Below, in pieces: positions 46,901-57,857 of a DNA stretch of 64,000 bases. Within the stretch, counting starts at the first letter, position 1; every line of letters begins with the position of its first letter. The notes below the pieces were generated by a model. That model worked only from the letters and a program-made list of their open reading frames with translations, ran no database searches and was not told the DNA's origin. Made by a program: the position numbers and the translations under genes. Source of the stretch: Meandrina meandrites (taxonomy: Eukaryota > Cnidaria > Anthozoa > Scleractinia > Meandrinidae). The stretch lies in the NCBI GenBank assembly GCA_963693305.1, contig OY855914.1, forward strand, positions 12,379,903-12,443,902, in the 5' to 3' direction.

Positions 46901-49746
46901 AACATTTGTTTGGAGCAACGTCTTCACCGAGTGTTGCTAACTTCTGCTTAAGGAAGACAGCCCAGTTGCATCAGGAGGAGTTCGATGCAGAAGTGGTGGA
47001 GACAGTGAAGCACAACATGTATGTAGATGACATGATGAAGTCGACAGGCACCACAGAGAAGGCTGTCGGTTTAGCCAGTCAGTTGCGCAAATTGCTAGAG
47101 AAAGGTGGATTCCGTTTGACGAAGTGGTACAGTAATGACAGAGAATTGCTCGCGACGATTCCAGAGTCTGAAAGAGCCAAATCAGTGGTTAATTTAGAGC
47201 TTGAAAAACTTCCTACAGAGAGTGCACTTGGCCTCAAGTGGAATACAGAGGAGGACAAGTTTGTGTGGGAGGTCTTGGAGAAGATACTGCATTCAGTAAA
47301 CCAGAAACCAATGACACGCAGAGGTATAGTGTCAGCTGTTTATTCCCTCTTTGATCCGTTGGGATTCATCGCTCCATATGTCATGAAGGCAAAGTTGCTC
47401 TTGCAGACACTCAGTAGAAAGAGGCTAGGCTGGGATGATCCTCTGGATGAAGCAGACAAAGGACAGTGGAAGCGCTGGCTAGACGATCTCCCCAAACTGC
47501 AAGAAATACAAGTAGACCGTTGTTTCAAGCCAAAGGAATTCGGCGAAGTTAAAGAAGTACAATTACACCTCTTCTCAGATGCTTCTCGTCAAGGATATGC
47601 ATCCGTTGCATACCTCCGTTTGAAAGATGTGACTGACCAAATTCACTGTGCATTTGTGATGGGGAAGGCAAGATTGGCTCCTGTACGGGAAATTTCAATT
47701 CCAAGATTGGAACTTACAGCCGCTGTTATCTCGGTAAAGCTCTCCAAGATTATTCGAGAAGAATTGGACATGACAATAGACCAAGTTCACTACTGGACTG
47801 ACTCGACATCCGTGTTGAAGTGCATCAACAACGAATCAAAGCGATTCCATACATTCGAGTCTAATCGCCTGACAGTGATACACAATGGGTCTAAACCCTC
47901 TGAGTGGAAGTACGTAAACCGAGATGACAACCCTGCTGATGACGGTTCAAAGGGACTGAAGATAGATGCCATGTTCAAGGATGATCGTTGGTTAAAAGGT
48001 CCCAAGTTCTTATGGGAAAACGAGAGCCACTGGCCCAAAATGATTGAAATTCCAGTGTTAGAAGATGGAGATCCAGAAATAAGAAAGGAGGCTCAGATTT
48101 ATGTTTCCGCTCTCCAAAGTAATGTTGTGGATGACTTGATTTCGTACTACTCTTGTTGGTGGAAGTTGAAATGCGCTATTGCATGGTTGCTGCGCTACAA
48201 ACAGTACCTTCGAGTCAAAGTTCAACTGAGAAAGAACGCTGGAATCGTAAATGATTCTCCAGTCGACTCCAGTGAAATGCCATTGATGAAATGCGGCCAT
48301 TTGACAGTGACAGAGCTCCAAGCGGCTGAAATGGAAATTCTCAGACGCGTTCAAGAAGTAGCTTTTCCAGAGGTCTTAAATGTACTTTCAGCAACAGAAT
48401 GTTGTGAGGACAACGGTCACCCAAAGAGGATTCTTCGGAAGGCAGGAGCATCAATACGTCAGCTGAATCCGCAGATAAAGGAAGGCCTGTTGAGAGTCGG
48501 AGGTCGACTAGGCAATGCTCCTGTTGGTTATGAGAAGAAACACCCTGTTATCATCCCTTACAAGCATCAGGTGACAGATCTCATTATCAAGCAGTGCCAT
48601 GAAAGCTTGGGTCATATGGGCCAAGAATCTGTCTTATCGTCTTTAAGAGAGACATTCTGGATAGTGAAGGGGAGGTCGGCAGTACGGCGTGTGATAGGAA
48701 AGTGCATGAATTGTCAACGGCAGAGAAAAGCATGTCCAGGAGAACAGTTCATGGCAAGTTTACCAGAAGATAGGCTTATTCCTGACAAGCCACCTTTCAC
48801 GTATGTTGGCGTCGACTATTTCGGACCGCTCGAAGTAAAGCAAGGTAGATCCCGAGTCAAGAGGTATGGGTGCCTCTTCACCTGTTTGACAACACGTGCA
48901 GTGCACATTGAGATAGCCCACTCCTTAGACACAGATTCGATGATAAATGCGCTTAGAAGATTCATTAGTGTTCGTGGGTATCAAGAGCAGATAAGAAGTG
49001 ATCGGGGTAGCAACTTCACAAAGGCAGACAAGGAGCTGAAAGAAGCCGTGGAAGCGTGGAATGAGCACAAGATTAACAACTTCTGTGGACAGAAGAAGAT
49101 TGAATGGATTTTCAACCCACCCTCAGCGAGCCATATGGGCGGTGTGTGGGAGCGGATGATACGTTCTGTGCGGCAGATCCTAAAGGCCATTTTAAAGGAG
49201 CAGCTAGTCTCAGATGAAGTACTCTCGACTGTTATGGCAGAGGCGGTAAACATCCTGAATTCCAGACCTCTCACTCGTAACAGTGACAGCCCCCTAGACG
49301 AGCAGCCACTGACCCCTAACCATTTGTTGCATCTGCGTCCCTGTCCAGGCTTACCACCAGGAATATTTGACAAAGATGACTTCAGCTACAGACGCGCTTG
49401 GAGGCAAGCTCAATATTTGGCTAATTTGTTCTGGCGCAGATGGACGAGTGAATACCTGCCAACCTTGTTAGAAAGAAAGAAATGGAACGCACCGAGAAGA
49501 AACTTAGAGGTCGGTGATTTAGTCTTATTAGCAGATGAATCCTTCCCTAGAGGCAAGTGGCCACTTGGAAGAATCGAAGAGGTTATGCCTAGTCGAGATG
49601 GATTAGTGCGCACAGTAAGAGTGAAGACCAGTTGTACTGTGGCGACGCGCGCCAAACGACAGCGTAAGGGAGAACCAGTGAACAAAGAAGGCACCACCAT
49701 ACTTACGCGCCCAGTGACCAAGTTATGTTTGCTGGAAATGGACTGA
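43912..49746 (+). CDS. BEL/Pao gag-pol polyprotein
   Basis: An open frame of 1944 codons whose functional part probably begins near 43975, since no ATG is required if it continues the upstream frame. Approximate residue positions are: gag-like DUF1759 region 175-330; zinc knuckles near 408 and 443; aspartic protease motif DSGS near 549; reverse transcriptase with DIEAMFHQV near 960 and the YVDD catalytic box near 1036; RNase H-like LFSDASRQG near 1220; integrase zinc motif (HHCC) 1545-1605; integrase D, D and E residues near 1634, 1696 and 1741; and a C-terminal DUF5641-like domain to 1944. No internal stop is present, so the catalytic part looks intact. Confidence 0.92.
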   Translation: MSNQCSIWSLYAPLSIRQGQKTQLNPLEQPVLRSEPLDEVPKFRDNDRIRISGVKACEAVRTSVPNPVFSATGRTLYVDEAGTCKYADQPYNLKDTKTLRTPPVNPPVLRNELQQVQVPLMPQLKPEEIARRPTQVTWSQTPGAYPGECQMQEPASFTSDGRLEMVQALRQVVSTPKVEYMRFDGDPMKYVSFMHNFETCLEKDNPDNSRRLQLLIQHCYGKARDAIESCVNLPVDEGYHAAKSTLRENFGLPHIIAKAHIRKLESLPPLKQADGASLLAFARHLDVANRTLSGMGPEYVSDLNHTNTLRELNKKLPLFMRVKWTECAGRIISHGSRPKFADFLQHLKDRAALVNNEFGEDLTPSPSKERDSAKRKDPQGRGAQKWTTLFGGVQGQKGPGKQSQKLPACSVCRGQHRLWKCDKFKNQPHQDKWKVVRDQNLCIKCLHSGHFARDCPKTQFKCQVDGCNQSHNTLLHPPAENPSLPSANDGQLRERVTGTNTSSDTSGVTSERSAVTAATGAGERVCLSVVPVKVLAKDGNSIPVETYALLDSGSGITLCHESLKESLGVSGTKLDFTLSGITGSTRVESQQVDLIVMSMDESVIVELPKVRTVKHMPITESCIAKKEDLEHWPHLHDVDLRQLDIESVMLVVGLKDNPSLFLPLECRTGREGEPVAVRYSLGWTVIGPVGGESCNSERLVNFLREGESSVVCTRVLESEDSVLCDGSKDSVVFSEMLDNGDVVKVHVADEGCGLELGPDCSENENQLQTDETERQAQNEELNQQLERLWKTDFESSEVETRVCESLEDKRALEIMEKTLKMVDGHFQVALPWRHDPPFLPNNRIVAERRGVLLKKRLLKDEALYEKYKTTITDYIENGHAQKVPKEELEVKDRPVWYLPHHPVTHPLKPDKVRVVYDCAAKFGQTSLNHQLLQGPDQTNQLVGVLSRFRQETVGMVADIEAMFHQVLVDPKDCYSLRFLWWPNGDLTKEMEEYRMVKHLFGATSSPSVANFCLRKTAQLHQEEFDAEVVETVKHNMYVDDMMKSTGTTEKAVGLASQLRKLLEKGGFRLTKWYSNDRELLATIPESERAKSVVNLELEKLPTESALGLKWNTEEDKFVWEVLEKILHSVNQKPMTRRGIVSAVYSLFDPLGFIAPYVMKAKLLLQTLSRKRLGWDDPLDEADKGQWKRWLDDLPKLQEIQVDRCFKPKEFGEVKEVQLHLFSDASRQGYASVAYLRLKDVTDQIHCAFVMGKARLAPVREISIPRLELTAAVISVKLSKIIREELDMTIDQVHYWTDSTSVLKCINNESKRFHTFESNRLTVIHNGSKPSEWKYVNRDDNPADDGSKGLKIDAMFKDDRWLKGPKFLWENESHWPKMIEIPVLEDGDPEIRKEAQIYVSALQSNVVDDLISYYSCWWKLKCAIAWLLRYKQYLRVKVQLRKNAGIVNDSPVDSSEMPLMKCGHLTVTELQAAEMEILRRVQEVAFPEVLNVLSATECCEDNGHPKRILRKAGASIRQLNPQIKEGLLRVGGRLGNAPVGYEKKHPVIIPYKHQVTDLIIKQCHESLGHMGQESVLSSLRETFWIVKGRSAVRRVIGKCMNCQRQRKACPGEQFMASLPEDRLIPDKPPFTYVGVDYFGPLEVKQGRSRVKRYGCLFTCLTTRAVHIEIAHSLDTDSMINALRRFISVRGYQEQIRSDRGSNFTKADKELKEAVEAWNEHKINNFCGQKKIEWIFNPPSASHMGGVWERMIRSVRQILKAILKEQLVSDEVLSTVMAEAVNILNSRPLTRNSDSPLDEQPLTPNHLLHLRPCPGLPPGIFDKDDFSYRRAWRQAQYLANLFWRRWTSEYLPTLLERKKWNAPRRNLEVGDLVLLADESFPRGKWPLGRIEEVMPSRDGLVRTVRVKTSCTVATRAKRQRKGEPVNKEGTTILTRPVTKLCLLEMD

Positions 49747-49955
49747 ATAGCCTAGATTAATCAATCAGTTCAAATGATTTATTGTGACTTAAAGAATCGA
49801 ATTGAACTATGGAAAGATGACTTTGAACAGTTGAGAACATTCCGAACAGCTATTTGAGTTATTATGAATTGTGTATTTGCCTTAGTTATAGACGGTAGCT
49901 CTTGTACTTGTGTATGTAAATGAGACTGTTGTTTACAGTCCCATTTAGGGGCCGG

Positions 49956-50151
49956 TGTGGCTACCGTTGTCACATCCGGTTTTTTACTTCCGGTTGTAGT
50001 CACGTGACGATTCCCCTGAGTATTCGCACATGGAACGTTTTGGGAAGACAGCGCGAGTTTGAGTTTTTCAGTTTATTGTATCAAACAGTTCTTTAACGTG
50101 CTTTGCACGGTTTTTTTTTGTTTATTAAAAGACCAGCTTACGGAAGCTACA
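49956..50151 (+). repeat. 3' LTR of BEL/Pao element
   Basis: A 196-bp copy of the 5' LTR, with GGGAAGAC in place of GGAAAGAC and one extra T. ACAAG follows at 50152-50156. Confidence 0.93.
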
Positions 50152-51379
50152 ACAAGTATAAAGTGCACGCATGTGAAAATCAGTTACTGTGTGCGATCAA
50201 CAACCAAAGCAGCCTAGAATTGATTTACACCTCCTTCAAAAAAGTATAAAGGATAAATGTTCTAATCAGGAGTCAATAACGATTATAATAATTACGATCA
50301 AGTTGTTGATTTTTAGTTTATATAATTATATATATACATTTTCGTGTTCAATTAGACTTGCTAACTAATTCTGCCAATTTTCAATCTATTATGAGAATCA
50401 GAAGTCACTTTTTCAATTTTTATTTCCGAGAATTTCCGCCAGCCATTAATTGACCTTTGTTGCAAGGCTTGGTTGGAGAAAGTGATGTAAAAGGCTAAAA
50501 AATACCTCACGGGTCGAAATTAAACATCTAACAAGTATTGAATACCATATGAAGGCCAACAAAACTTGGACTTGTTCTTCGTGTAATTTTCTATGCTGAT
50601 TGTTATAATTTCATCCCGTGAGGTAGTCTAAAGCCTTTGATGTCAGTTTTTGTTCCAAGCCATGGAATAAGGTCAAGAATCACAGGAGCACTTAATATAT
50701 ACATTTTTATTATCAGCTCTGCGCTATTAAAGGGGATTTGTAGGCACGTGCTGTTACGTTCCAATACTATGAACTGAAGCATCCAGCGCTAGCAATTAAA
50801 TCCGACTTTCAAAACACTATTGAGAGACTAAGAGGACTGCAACCAACTGATGGGTTACATGTTACCTCCCAGCTTCAAGTCATATTTCCCCACTAATCTG
50901 TCAGCGCCCATTTGTACATCTATGAAGTGCACGTGAAAGTAGTATGAGATGAAAGCGTCTACCCCATGAACTCAATATATTCATTGCATTAGAACACTAC
51001 CTACGCTCAAATTTCGACAGGCTCACGGTCTTCATTGAACAATCGTCCCCTCGTGTTTCTCAGTTCGATTTCTTATACATGCTTTAATACTGCTCTCCCC
51101 TCAACAATCACATTGACAAGAAATGCGTCTCAAGACAGCTTCTACTTATGCGGTCACCCGAGTCAATTAGCCTTTAGAGTGAAACTGTTTCACACCATTT
51201 TGTAACTTATTGTTGCAATAAGCTAAAACCGCACTTAACGTTAACGTTCTAAAGCAATGATAAATATATTCTTGCCTTTTCATATTACAGACTGAAATCC
51301 ACGATAAGTGTCCTAATGCGTTTTAACCAATTTATCTCCCAAATTATTAAAAAAACATATTCACACTTCTTCCAGGTAG
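50152..51379. other. Intergenic between BEL/Pao element and gene C
   Basis: There is no open frame of note. An imperfect inverted repeat at about 50480-50645 (arms around ACCTCACGGG) looks like a small MITE. The 3' UTR of gene C should lie near 51300. Confidence 0.5.
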
Positions 51380-51757
51380 TTATAGTATACCCTTCGTTAA
51401 TGACTGGAGAATAACTTCTCCTTTCCTGATAACTTTGCCATCACAATCTTGAAGAGTGGGCCACAGATAGCACAAAATACGTCTTGATTCTGAGTAAACT
51501 GTACGACGAATTGGGCTTCTTTCATCTGTAAAGTTAAAGGCCTGGCTGACAACGTGACTCCTAGAACTATACGTGGCTGTAGAAACGTCAATCTTCAGTG
51601 GAGGAACTTGTGTGATAGCACACCAGGCAAAACGTGTGCAATATTCTATGTAATCATTCAAATCATGTAGAAGAATGCCGTCGTAATTTAGAAGGAGTTG
51701 GTCTTGTTGCAAATTGCGACGTCGCTTCCATTGTGTGGCAATAGTGCTTTTGACATT
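51380..51757 (-). CDS. Gene C last exon: MIEAP C-terminal domain
   Basis: A 125-codon exon after a TTTATTTACAG acceptor in phase 0. It is the closest relative of gene A exon 6 in the window: DYIEYCTRFAW against SYIEYCTQFSW, and CYLWPTLQDCDG against CYVWPTLHDCDN. The sequence of this exon is undamaged even though the gene is interrupted upstream. Confidence 0.8.
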   Translation of the reverse strand, partial: NVKSTIATQWKRRRNLQQDQLLLNYDGILLHDLNDYIEYCTRFAWCAITQVPPLKIDVSTATYSSRSHVVSQAFNFTDERSPIRRTVYSESRRILCYLWPTLQDCDGKVIRKGEVILQSLTKGIL

Positions 51758-52054
51758 CTGTAAATAAAAACAACAAATTAGCGAAGTAACAGCGCTAGCA
51801 AGCAAAACTACTTACCGAATAACAAAATGGAAATGAAAGGACTAAAATACAATAGAGCTGTGTTAGTGTGGACGGGGCGTAAGATTTTAGGTTATTTTGG
51901 CTCGTGATTACCAATTTTAAGATCTTTTCACGTGTACGTGAACGCAATTTTTGACTTAAGCGTGACCCGTGAACGAAGAGTTTTTTTAGACGTGATTCGT
52001 GAATCATCTTGTTTTGCGTGACTAAATTACTGATTCTTTTAGTGTTCGAGTGAA

Positions 52055-52175
52055 TGTCATCCTCGGAGACCCAGGTGCCAGTCAGGGCGAAACGAAGTAA
52101 ACCAGGCAGAAAAGTGGTAAGAGCCCCTGGGAAACGAGTCTCTCCAAACCATTTCCAAACGGCTCTGCGAATGCT
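52055..52175. repeat. Small inverted-repeat element
   Basis: TCGGAGACCCAGGTGCCAG at the left and AGCCCCTGGGAAACGAGTCT at the right are imperfect complements. It is in the last intron of gene C. Confidence 0.4.
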
Positions 52176-52192
52176 GGCTCCGGATTGAACAG

Positions 52193-52720
52193 AAAAATCC
52201 TTTGTATTATTCTGCCCAATCGACGAACAGTAACTTCGGAGTCACTTTCGCGTGTTCTTCTTACACAGCAGTTTATTACATTAGAGAACCAAAAAAAGTC
52301 GGGGAATTATTTAGGATGTCAGAATGAAATATATTTCAAGATCGATCGGGAAATTTTCGTTTGGACTGATCAGAGTAATCAAAAATAGTGGTATGTTTAC
52401 CAATATGCGACGCATTGGCGGCCGTTCGGCACACTCGTCTGATCTCGCCTGAAACGTGCAGGTAAAAATGCACGCAGTGCGGAAAAATTGCAGTCGGAAA
52501 CCATTTTTAATTACAATACCCCTGATCGGTCCAAACGAAAATGACCGGTAGATCTTGGGATGTCTTTTTTTTTTCTGACATCCGAATTGATTTCCGACCT
52601 TTTTTTCGGTTCTCTTATGGTAATTAAAATGAAAATATGGTAGAAACACTAACCGTCATGTAAAAACACACGAAACTGATTCTGAAGTTACTCTTCGCCG
52701 ATTGAGCAGAAAAATTAACA
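52193..52720. mobile_element. Diverged foldback element
   Basis: Arms of about 200 bp (52193-52390 and 52500-52720) are imperfect inverted copies sharing CAATCG-CGAA-AGTAACTTC and TTTTCGTTTGGAC. A second, smaller inverted repeat (52722-52873, ends ATTCTCTATTTTCCAATTG) follows directly. Confidence 0.55.
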
Positions 52721-53504
52721 ATAATTCTCTATTTTCCAATTGCCCATAATGCACTTTGTTTTCCCACAAAATTTTGCATGAACTATTGTTTTGGGAATAT
52801 GCAGTCCTCTCAAGAGAATTTGAAAACAATAGTTTATGCAAAATTTGGGGAGCAAATTGGAAGATAGAGAATTGGACATGGTTGAGCAAAATATCGTGAT
52901 TTATCAGTGGCGAGCAGAACATTTATTTGCTTCAGCAATTATCCATTATTCATAATTGATTATCGGGGCTTTATAATCTTAAATACGTATAGACCACACT
53001 AATAGCAAACTAACACGAACTCACTTGACAAAGCACACTTATGTCGTGTGTCTTAGCCCCTTCTTTGACAAGAATCATCAGTTCACTTATAGCATCTTGG
53101 GTTGCATGCAAAGGTACTTTTGGGCGATTATACTGCAGCTTCCATAGCTAAGGAACAGAAGCATAAATTGAGAAGAAATCATAAATAATAATTCTTCTAA
53201 GCACTAGAACTTTTGCAAAATGTTAATTGTAAAGAAGGAAATAACATGATTGATTACTTGGAAGTTGATCATGGTAAGTTGGTGATCTCGCACCAAGCAC
53301 CCGCAGCAACCACTTTAGTTATTTAAAGTGGGTGATAATTTTTTTATATATATCCTGTGTCTGATCGTTTGAACGAAATGGCACATACTGTAAGAATGGG
53401 CAAGACTACAACAAACTTTCCATCGTTTTGATGGATGTCAGTCTGTGCCGACTCTTAACTCCTTTTTCTGTAAAACAAAGCAGCTTTTATGGCCTGATAT
53501 CAAT

Positions 53505-53700
53505 CCGTGCCCAAACAATTTTGGCGGCAGGTTAGACCAGCAATTCGCCGGTAGTCCTTTTAACTCCTGGATGAAGAGAGACTTGTTAGAATAAAGAATT
53601 AAGCCCTGAAGCACATCGCAGTATAATGACTCCAGCCATGATCCAACCCTTACGTGACAATCCGGAATCCACTGCTATAGAACCATTAACCCTTTGCGTC
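53505..53700 (-). repeat. Degenerate SINE-like fragment
   Basis: The minus-strand pattern resembles the SINE body and head, with weak similarity over about 190 bp. It is in a gene C intron. Confidence 0.3.
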
Positions 53701-54767
53701 TCTTAGTTAGAGTTTTATCATTTTCACCTTCCCCACACCAACTTAGAAAAATAACGTGAAAAATACGTAAACTACTAAGTTGGAAGCTCCAAAGCATAAT
53801 GCCATATATTTACCTTGTTCTCAAGTGCTTTGTTATCTAACCCAATTGATGCAGCGTCAGTCGCTAACATGTCCAGTACAACAGAAGTAAATGTGGCGAA
53901 GGACTCTTTCACATTCATAACGACATCGTAGGCAATCTGAATCAGAAAATCCTTAACTTAAGATTTATGTTTCTATCTTTGGTGACAGTCTTTACTTGTA
54001 TAGTTTGTTAATAATTTAGAAATGTGTCTCATTCTTACAAACGGGGTGGGGATGTCGGATGTGCCACGGGGTGAGTCTGTGGACAAGCTGTGAACTGCGG
54101 CTGTTATTTTTTTATTTTTATTTTTTTTGAGTGAGTACGGGTTAATGCTTCCATGAAATAACCTTTGTCTTGCTCGTATTAAAGTCTTAAAAAAGCATTC
54201 AAGACGAAGAGAGTTGTAGCTTAAGCCCGGCCAAAGGAAAGCTCTCCCGTCAGCCAGTTGAACGTTTTAAGAGAGTCTACGAACGCTTTCGATTGCATAC
54301 CACATGATTTCTGTGAGCATTTTTATCTCTCGTCTTCGCACTGCCGCGCTTGAATAAGCCAATTTGCCTTTATACTTCAGGGACCGCGGAGACCATTTAA
54401 ATGTGGTAGGGCTAAAAAATCTTTCCAAGACAAACAATTTTTAACAATATTTGGCCAAGATAAACAAGCATTAGGGGCCACTGTTCCGCCATTTATCATG
54501 CATTTGTGCGCCATAATATATAAAACCCCAATAAATATTACATAGCCGTCCTCACTGGTATACCATCCAATACAGTAAATATGTTAAATAAAACTACGTA
54601 AGCTCTCTACTTTTTGAAGTTGCAAACTTTCTCCTGGGATTTTCGTTGTGAAAAACAAACTGTTGTGCGACGTCAGCTATACAGACACTGCCTGTTGAGG
54701 CCCCATTGGTCTCTGCTCTCTGCTTGTGGCCATTCAACATGGCCAGGCTTCTATAGCCTGTTAAGGT

Positions 54768-54925
54768 TCCAGGCTCTCGGTCAGTAGGGCGAAAAGCGGG
54801 CAAGCGCGAGCGAAGCGAGTGAAGGAAAATTGACGGGGGTTTTGGGAAGGCGCCTTCCCAAGTCCCCCGTCAATTTTCTTTCGCTCGCGCTCGTCCGCTT
54901 TCGCCCTAATGACCGAGAGCCTGGA
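54768..54925. repeat. 158-bp GC-rich palindrome
   Basis: Arms of about 75 bp (TCCAGGCTCTCGGTCAGTAG ... AAATTGACGGGGG) are near-perfect inverted copies meeting at AAGGCGCCTT. It is rich in CpG and GCGAGCG. It lies in an intron of gene C. Confidence 0.8.
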
Positions 54926-55033
54926 AAGGCAAAGGCTGCTAAACCTTTCGTCGTCCATCCTTGATCTAAACCACGTCTTCAGAGGCCGGGTAGCAGGATT
55001 TACAGCAAGCAGCCAGCAGACAGTTTGGACTTC

Positions 55034-55240
55034 CTAAACGAGCTTCTTCTCTGGTTCTGGAACCTTCGTCACCGCCGACAGGATGTCGTCGAAACACGAT
55101 ATCTTCAACATAGCTTCCAAAACACTTAGCTGCCCGGGTAGCGTCCCAGTATCAACATCTTGGCGGTACGATGCTTCCAGAAACTTGAACTCTGACTCAT
55201 AGTCGTCACCATTACCAGCTTTGATCAAGAAAGTCTCCAT
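55034..55240 (-). pseudogene. Possible transposase-derived fragment
   Basis: A 68-aa frame containing EFKFLEASYRQDVDTGTLPG and QLSVLEAMLK. The pattern of a helix with Y-DD/D followed by L--QL--L resembles the dimerisation region of hAT-type or zinc-finger MYM-type proteins. It has no partner sequence nearby and may be a decayed fragment. Confidence 0.3.
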
Positions 55241-56017
55241 CTATGGTAGGTACGGTGAGAACGCCTGCGAAAATAACTGTCGCCGTGCAGCTTTGCGAGC
55301 CTTTGACTTCGTGCATATGCAAGAGTAGACGCGTTTTGTTGCTTTCAAGTAATAAAATTCACAAAAAATCCATGTGATCCGGAGCCCTAAAAATCCCTGT
55401 ACTTTACTTTCAAAACGAGTCCTAATGTGTAGTTTTTGACATTGAAATAAGTTTTACTCGTTCACTGCACCAAGACTCCTTTTAAAACAGAGCTTAAAGG
55501 TCATTTGTAAATAGCCTATAATAATCAATGGGAGTTGAACTTTTGAAAGCTCTAATCCTCGTTTGACCCGGGTTAGGTCTTCTCAAAAAAACAAGCGAGG
55601 GGATCTTCTGTTTTACACAGGAATTGAGGTTATTCGAAGTTGATTTCATTTTCCTTGCTTGTGACCAAAGACATAATTGTTACATTATATTAGTTTGACA
55701 TTTATCTATCATTGGAAATCAAATTATTTTTTAATCACCAATTCCACTAAAATATATATACTTTTTCTTTTTTCATATGATGTATTTTCACATCAAACTT
55801 TCAAACATCAAATCTCAGTAGTATCTAGAAAGTCAAGAAGGTCGTGTTAAGCTTCACTTCAACAAACTTATATCAGAAGAGTTGAATGAAATAAACAGAT
55901 ATAATGAGAATGTGCAACCAAACGTTCGTAGCAGTATTCAAAAATAAAGATAAATGTTTACTACAAGTTTCAAAGAAAGTACCTCAAAAATAAAGCAAGC
56001 GAGTCTGCAGCACTTTA

Positions 56018-56953
56018 CAGTCGAAACCGAAGAAGCGTGAACGCCAAAAATTATTTCTGGAATGTTTATTGTTCTACGACCAATCAGATTCGAGACGTAA
56101 CCGCAACAAACCGCAACAGTAATTAGCTCAAAGGTTTCGATTCTTTTATCACGAAACGACTTTTTCGTCTACATTAAGTCTTGAGATCACCACCGATTAA
56201 CAAACACTCTGGAATTGTTTATTTTCTTCTATTTCAGAGTTGAAGCATAATCAAAGGATAACTATAAACGATAAATACTGAAAAGAGAAAAATAATCGAA
56301 CAGACATGGCTAGACAGCGCGTCTGGAAGCAGAATAGAATTTTTGATTATTTTTTTAAAAAAATACGGCCTATCCGGTTTTTTCTACTTACAAACATTTC
56401 TAGGTTTTATCCTTTTCCCCATTTCACCAAAAAATTTATTGAATAAACTTAACAAAAATGTTCTCTCTACCTTACTTCGATGCGGAGCCAGAACAGTTCA
56501 CGAAGCGCGTTGCAGCAAAATTCTCTGGCCCAGTATGTCACGCAACGGCACCCATTTTTCAAGTTTTAACGGCACACATAATATTTGAATTTGCAACGGC
56601 GCGCAAGTTTGCATTTGCTGTGAAAAATCAATTTTATTCCGCTTCCAGACGCGCTGTCTAGCCATGTCTGTTCGATTATTTTTCTCTTTTCAGTATTTAT
56701 CGTTTATAGTTATCCTTTGATTATGCTTCAACTCTGAAATAGAAGAAAATAAACAATTCCAGAGTGTTTGTTAATCGGTGGTGATCTCAAGACTTAATGT
56801 AGACGAAAAAGTCGTTTCGTGATAAAAGAATCGAAACCTTTGAGCTAATTACTGTTGCGGTTTGTTGCGGTTACGTCTCGAATCTGATTGGTCGTAGAAC
56901 AATAAACATTCCAGAAATAATTTTTGGCGTTCACGCTTCTTCGGTTTCGACTG
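56018..56953. mobile_element. 936-bp palindromic TA-flanked element inside a gene C exon
   Basis: It starts CAGTCGAAACCGAAGAAGCG and ends in the exact complement. The inverted arms are about 320 bp and almost identical (56018-56340 and 56631-56953), with a loop of about 290 bp. TA on both sides (56016-56017, 56954-56955) and the CAGT terminus fit Tc1/mariner-type MITEs. No transposase is encoded. Near-identity of the arms suggests recent origin. Confidence 0.85.
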
Positions 56954-57473
56954 TAAGTACTCCAACGAAGTGTCTTTAGTTCCCCGAAGGGGACCAAGTC
57001 TATTTGTTATAATGTCTATGGCATCAACTCGAGAACCGTCCTTAAATTCAGTGACGTATTCACTCTCTAGCTGAGACTGTCTATTGGCGGTTAAAGTGTT
57101 TTCTGTTGGTGTTTGATCAGATTGCACTCTTCGTTCTGATAAGGCAGCATGCCTGTGGGAAATACCAAAGTATCTCTTAAGAAACGGAAAAAAATAAGGA
57201 TCTCATGCCAGCATTTTAGACAATAATATTTATATACAAACTATTACTCGGTAAAACCATAACTTTTTTATAGAGAGCTCTTTCTACCAGAACTCGAAAC
57301 AAACAAAATGCCTCCAAGTTGCAGGATTGCAGAACAATTAAACGCTTCAATACTATTAACATCTAGTAAATAACAATATAATACGTTTGTAGAATTCCTC
57401 GATCACTAAGACTGAATTAATTTTGAATAATTTTTTTCTGCAATCCTGCACCTCACTTAAAACGAGATAGAGG

Positions 57474-57857
57474 TTAAAGGGGCCGTATCACGAAAGGTCC
57501 TCTAAGTTTTTGTGTAAACTATTCTAGAATTATAAAGGTGCACTCATTGATCAACATAATAACCTTGACCTTAAAAAAGGCATAAATACACTAATAATAA
57601 TAATAATATAATCGATGGCTTTTTAGTGATTTTTCTCCATTTAACACTGTCAAACTTGAAAACGTCGGTCTGACGTTTTCAAGTTTGAGATCACTTCTTT
57701 CCTAACCGTCCGTAGCCAAACCAGTTTAAAGCATCTTTCGTGACCAGTACAGTGCGTTGTAGCAAGGTTAGGCAACAATTAGTAGGTTTCCAATTGATAC
57801 CAACACTTTCATTGGATTTTCAAGTAGCACTAAATCTTGGTGAGACTGCCCCGTTAA
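57474..57857. mobile_element. TTAA-flanked MITE, family 3 copy 2
   Basis: It aligns along its length with 38806-39195 and has the same ends (TTAAAGGGGC ... GACTGCCCC-TTAA) and the same internal hairpin. It shares its right TTAA with the next element. It is in a gene C intron. Confidence 0.78.

Larger units (their letters stand above)
42064..50151 (+). mobile_element. Near-complete BEL/Pao LTR retrotransposon
   Basis: The 8088-bp element has two near-identical LTRs, 5-bp target duplications (ACAAG at 42059-42063 and 50152-50156), a repetitive leader and a gag-pol region in two overlapping frames. Domain order (gag-like, zinc knuckles, protease, reverse transcriptase, RNase H-like, integrase, C-terminal domain) is that of the BEL/Pao class. 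The LTR near-identity points to a recent insertion. No primer-binding site could be assigned with confidence; a short purine-rich AGGGGCCGG precedes the 3' LTR. Confidence 0.93.

Noticed and set aside
44000..49746. Minus-strand and second-frame open frames within the BEL/Pao coding region
   Set aside because: They are shadows of the long polyprotein frame, which alone carries coherent domains.
56343..56661. Open frames in the loop of the gene C palindrome as a transposase
   Set aside because: They are short, overlap each other in two frames and show no catalytic motif; the element looks non-autonomous.
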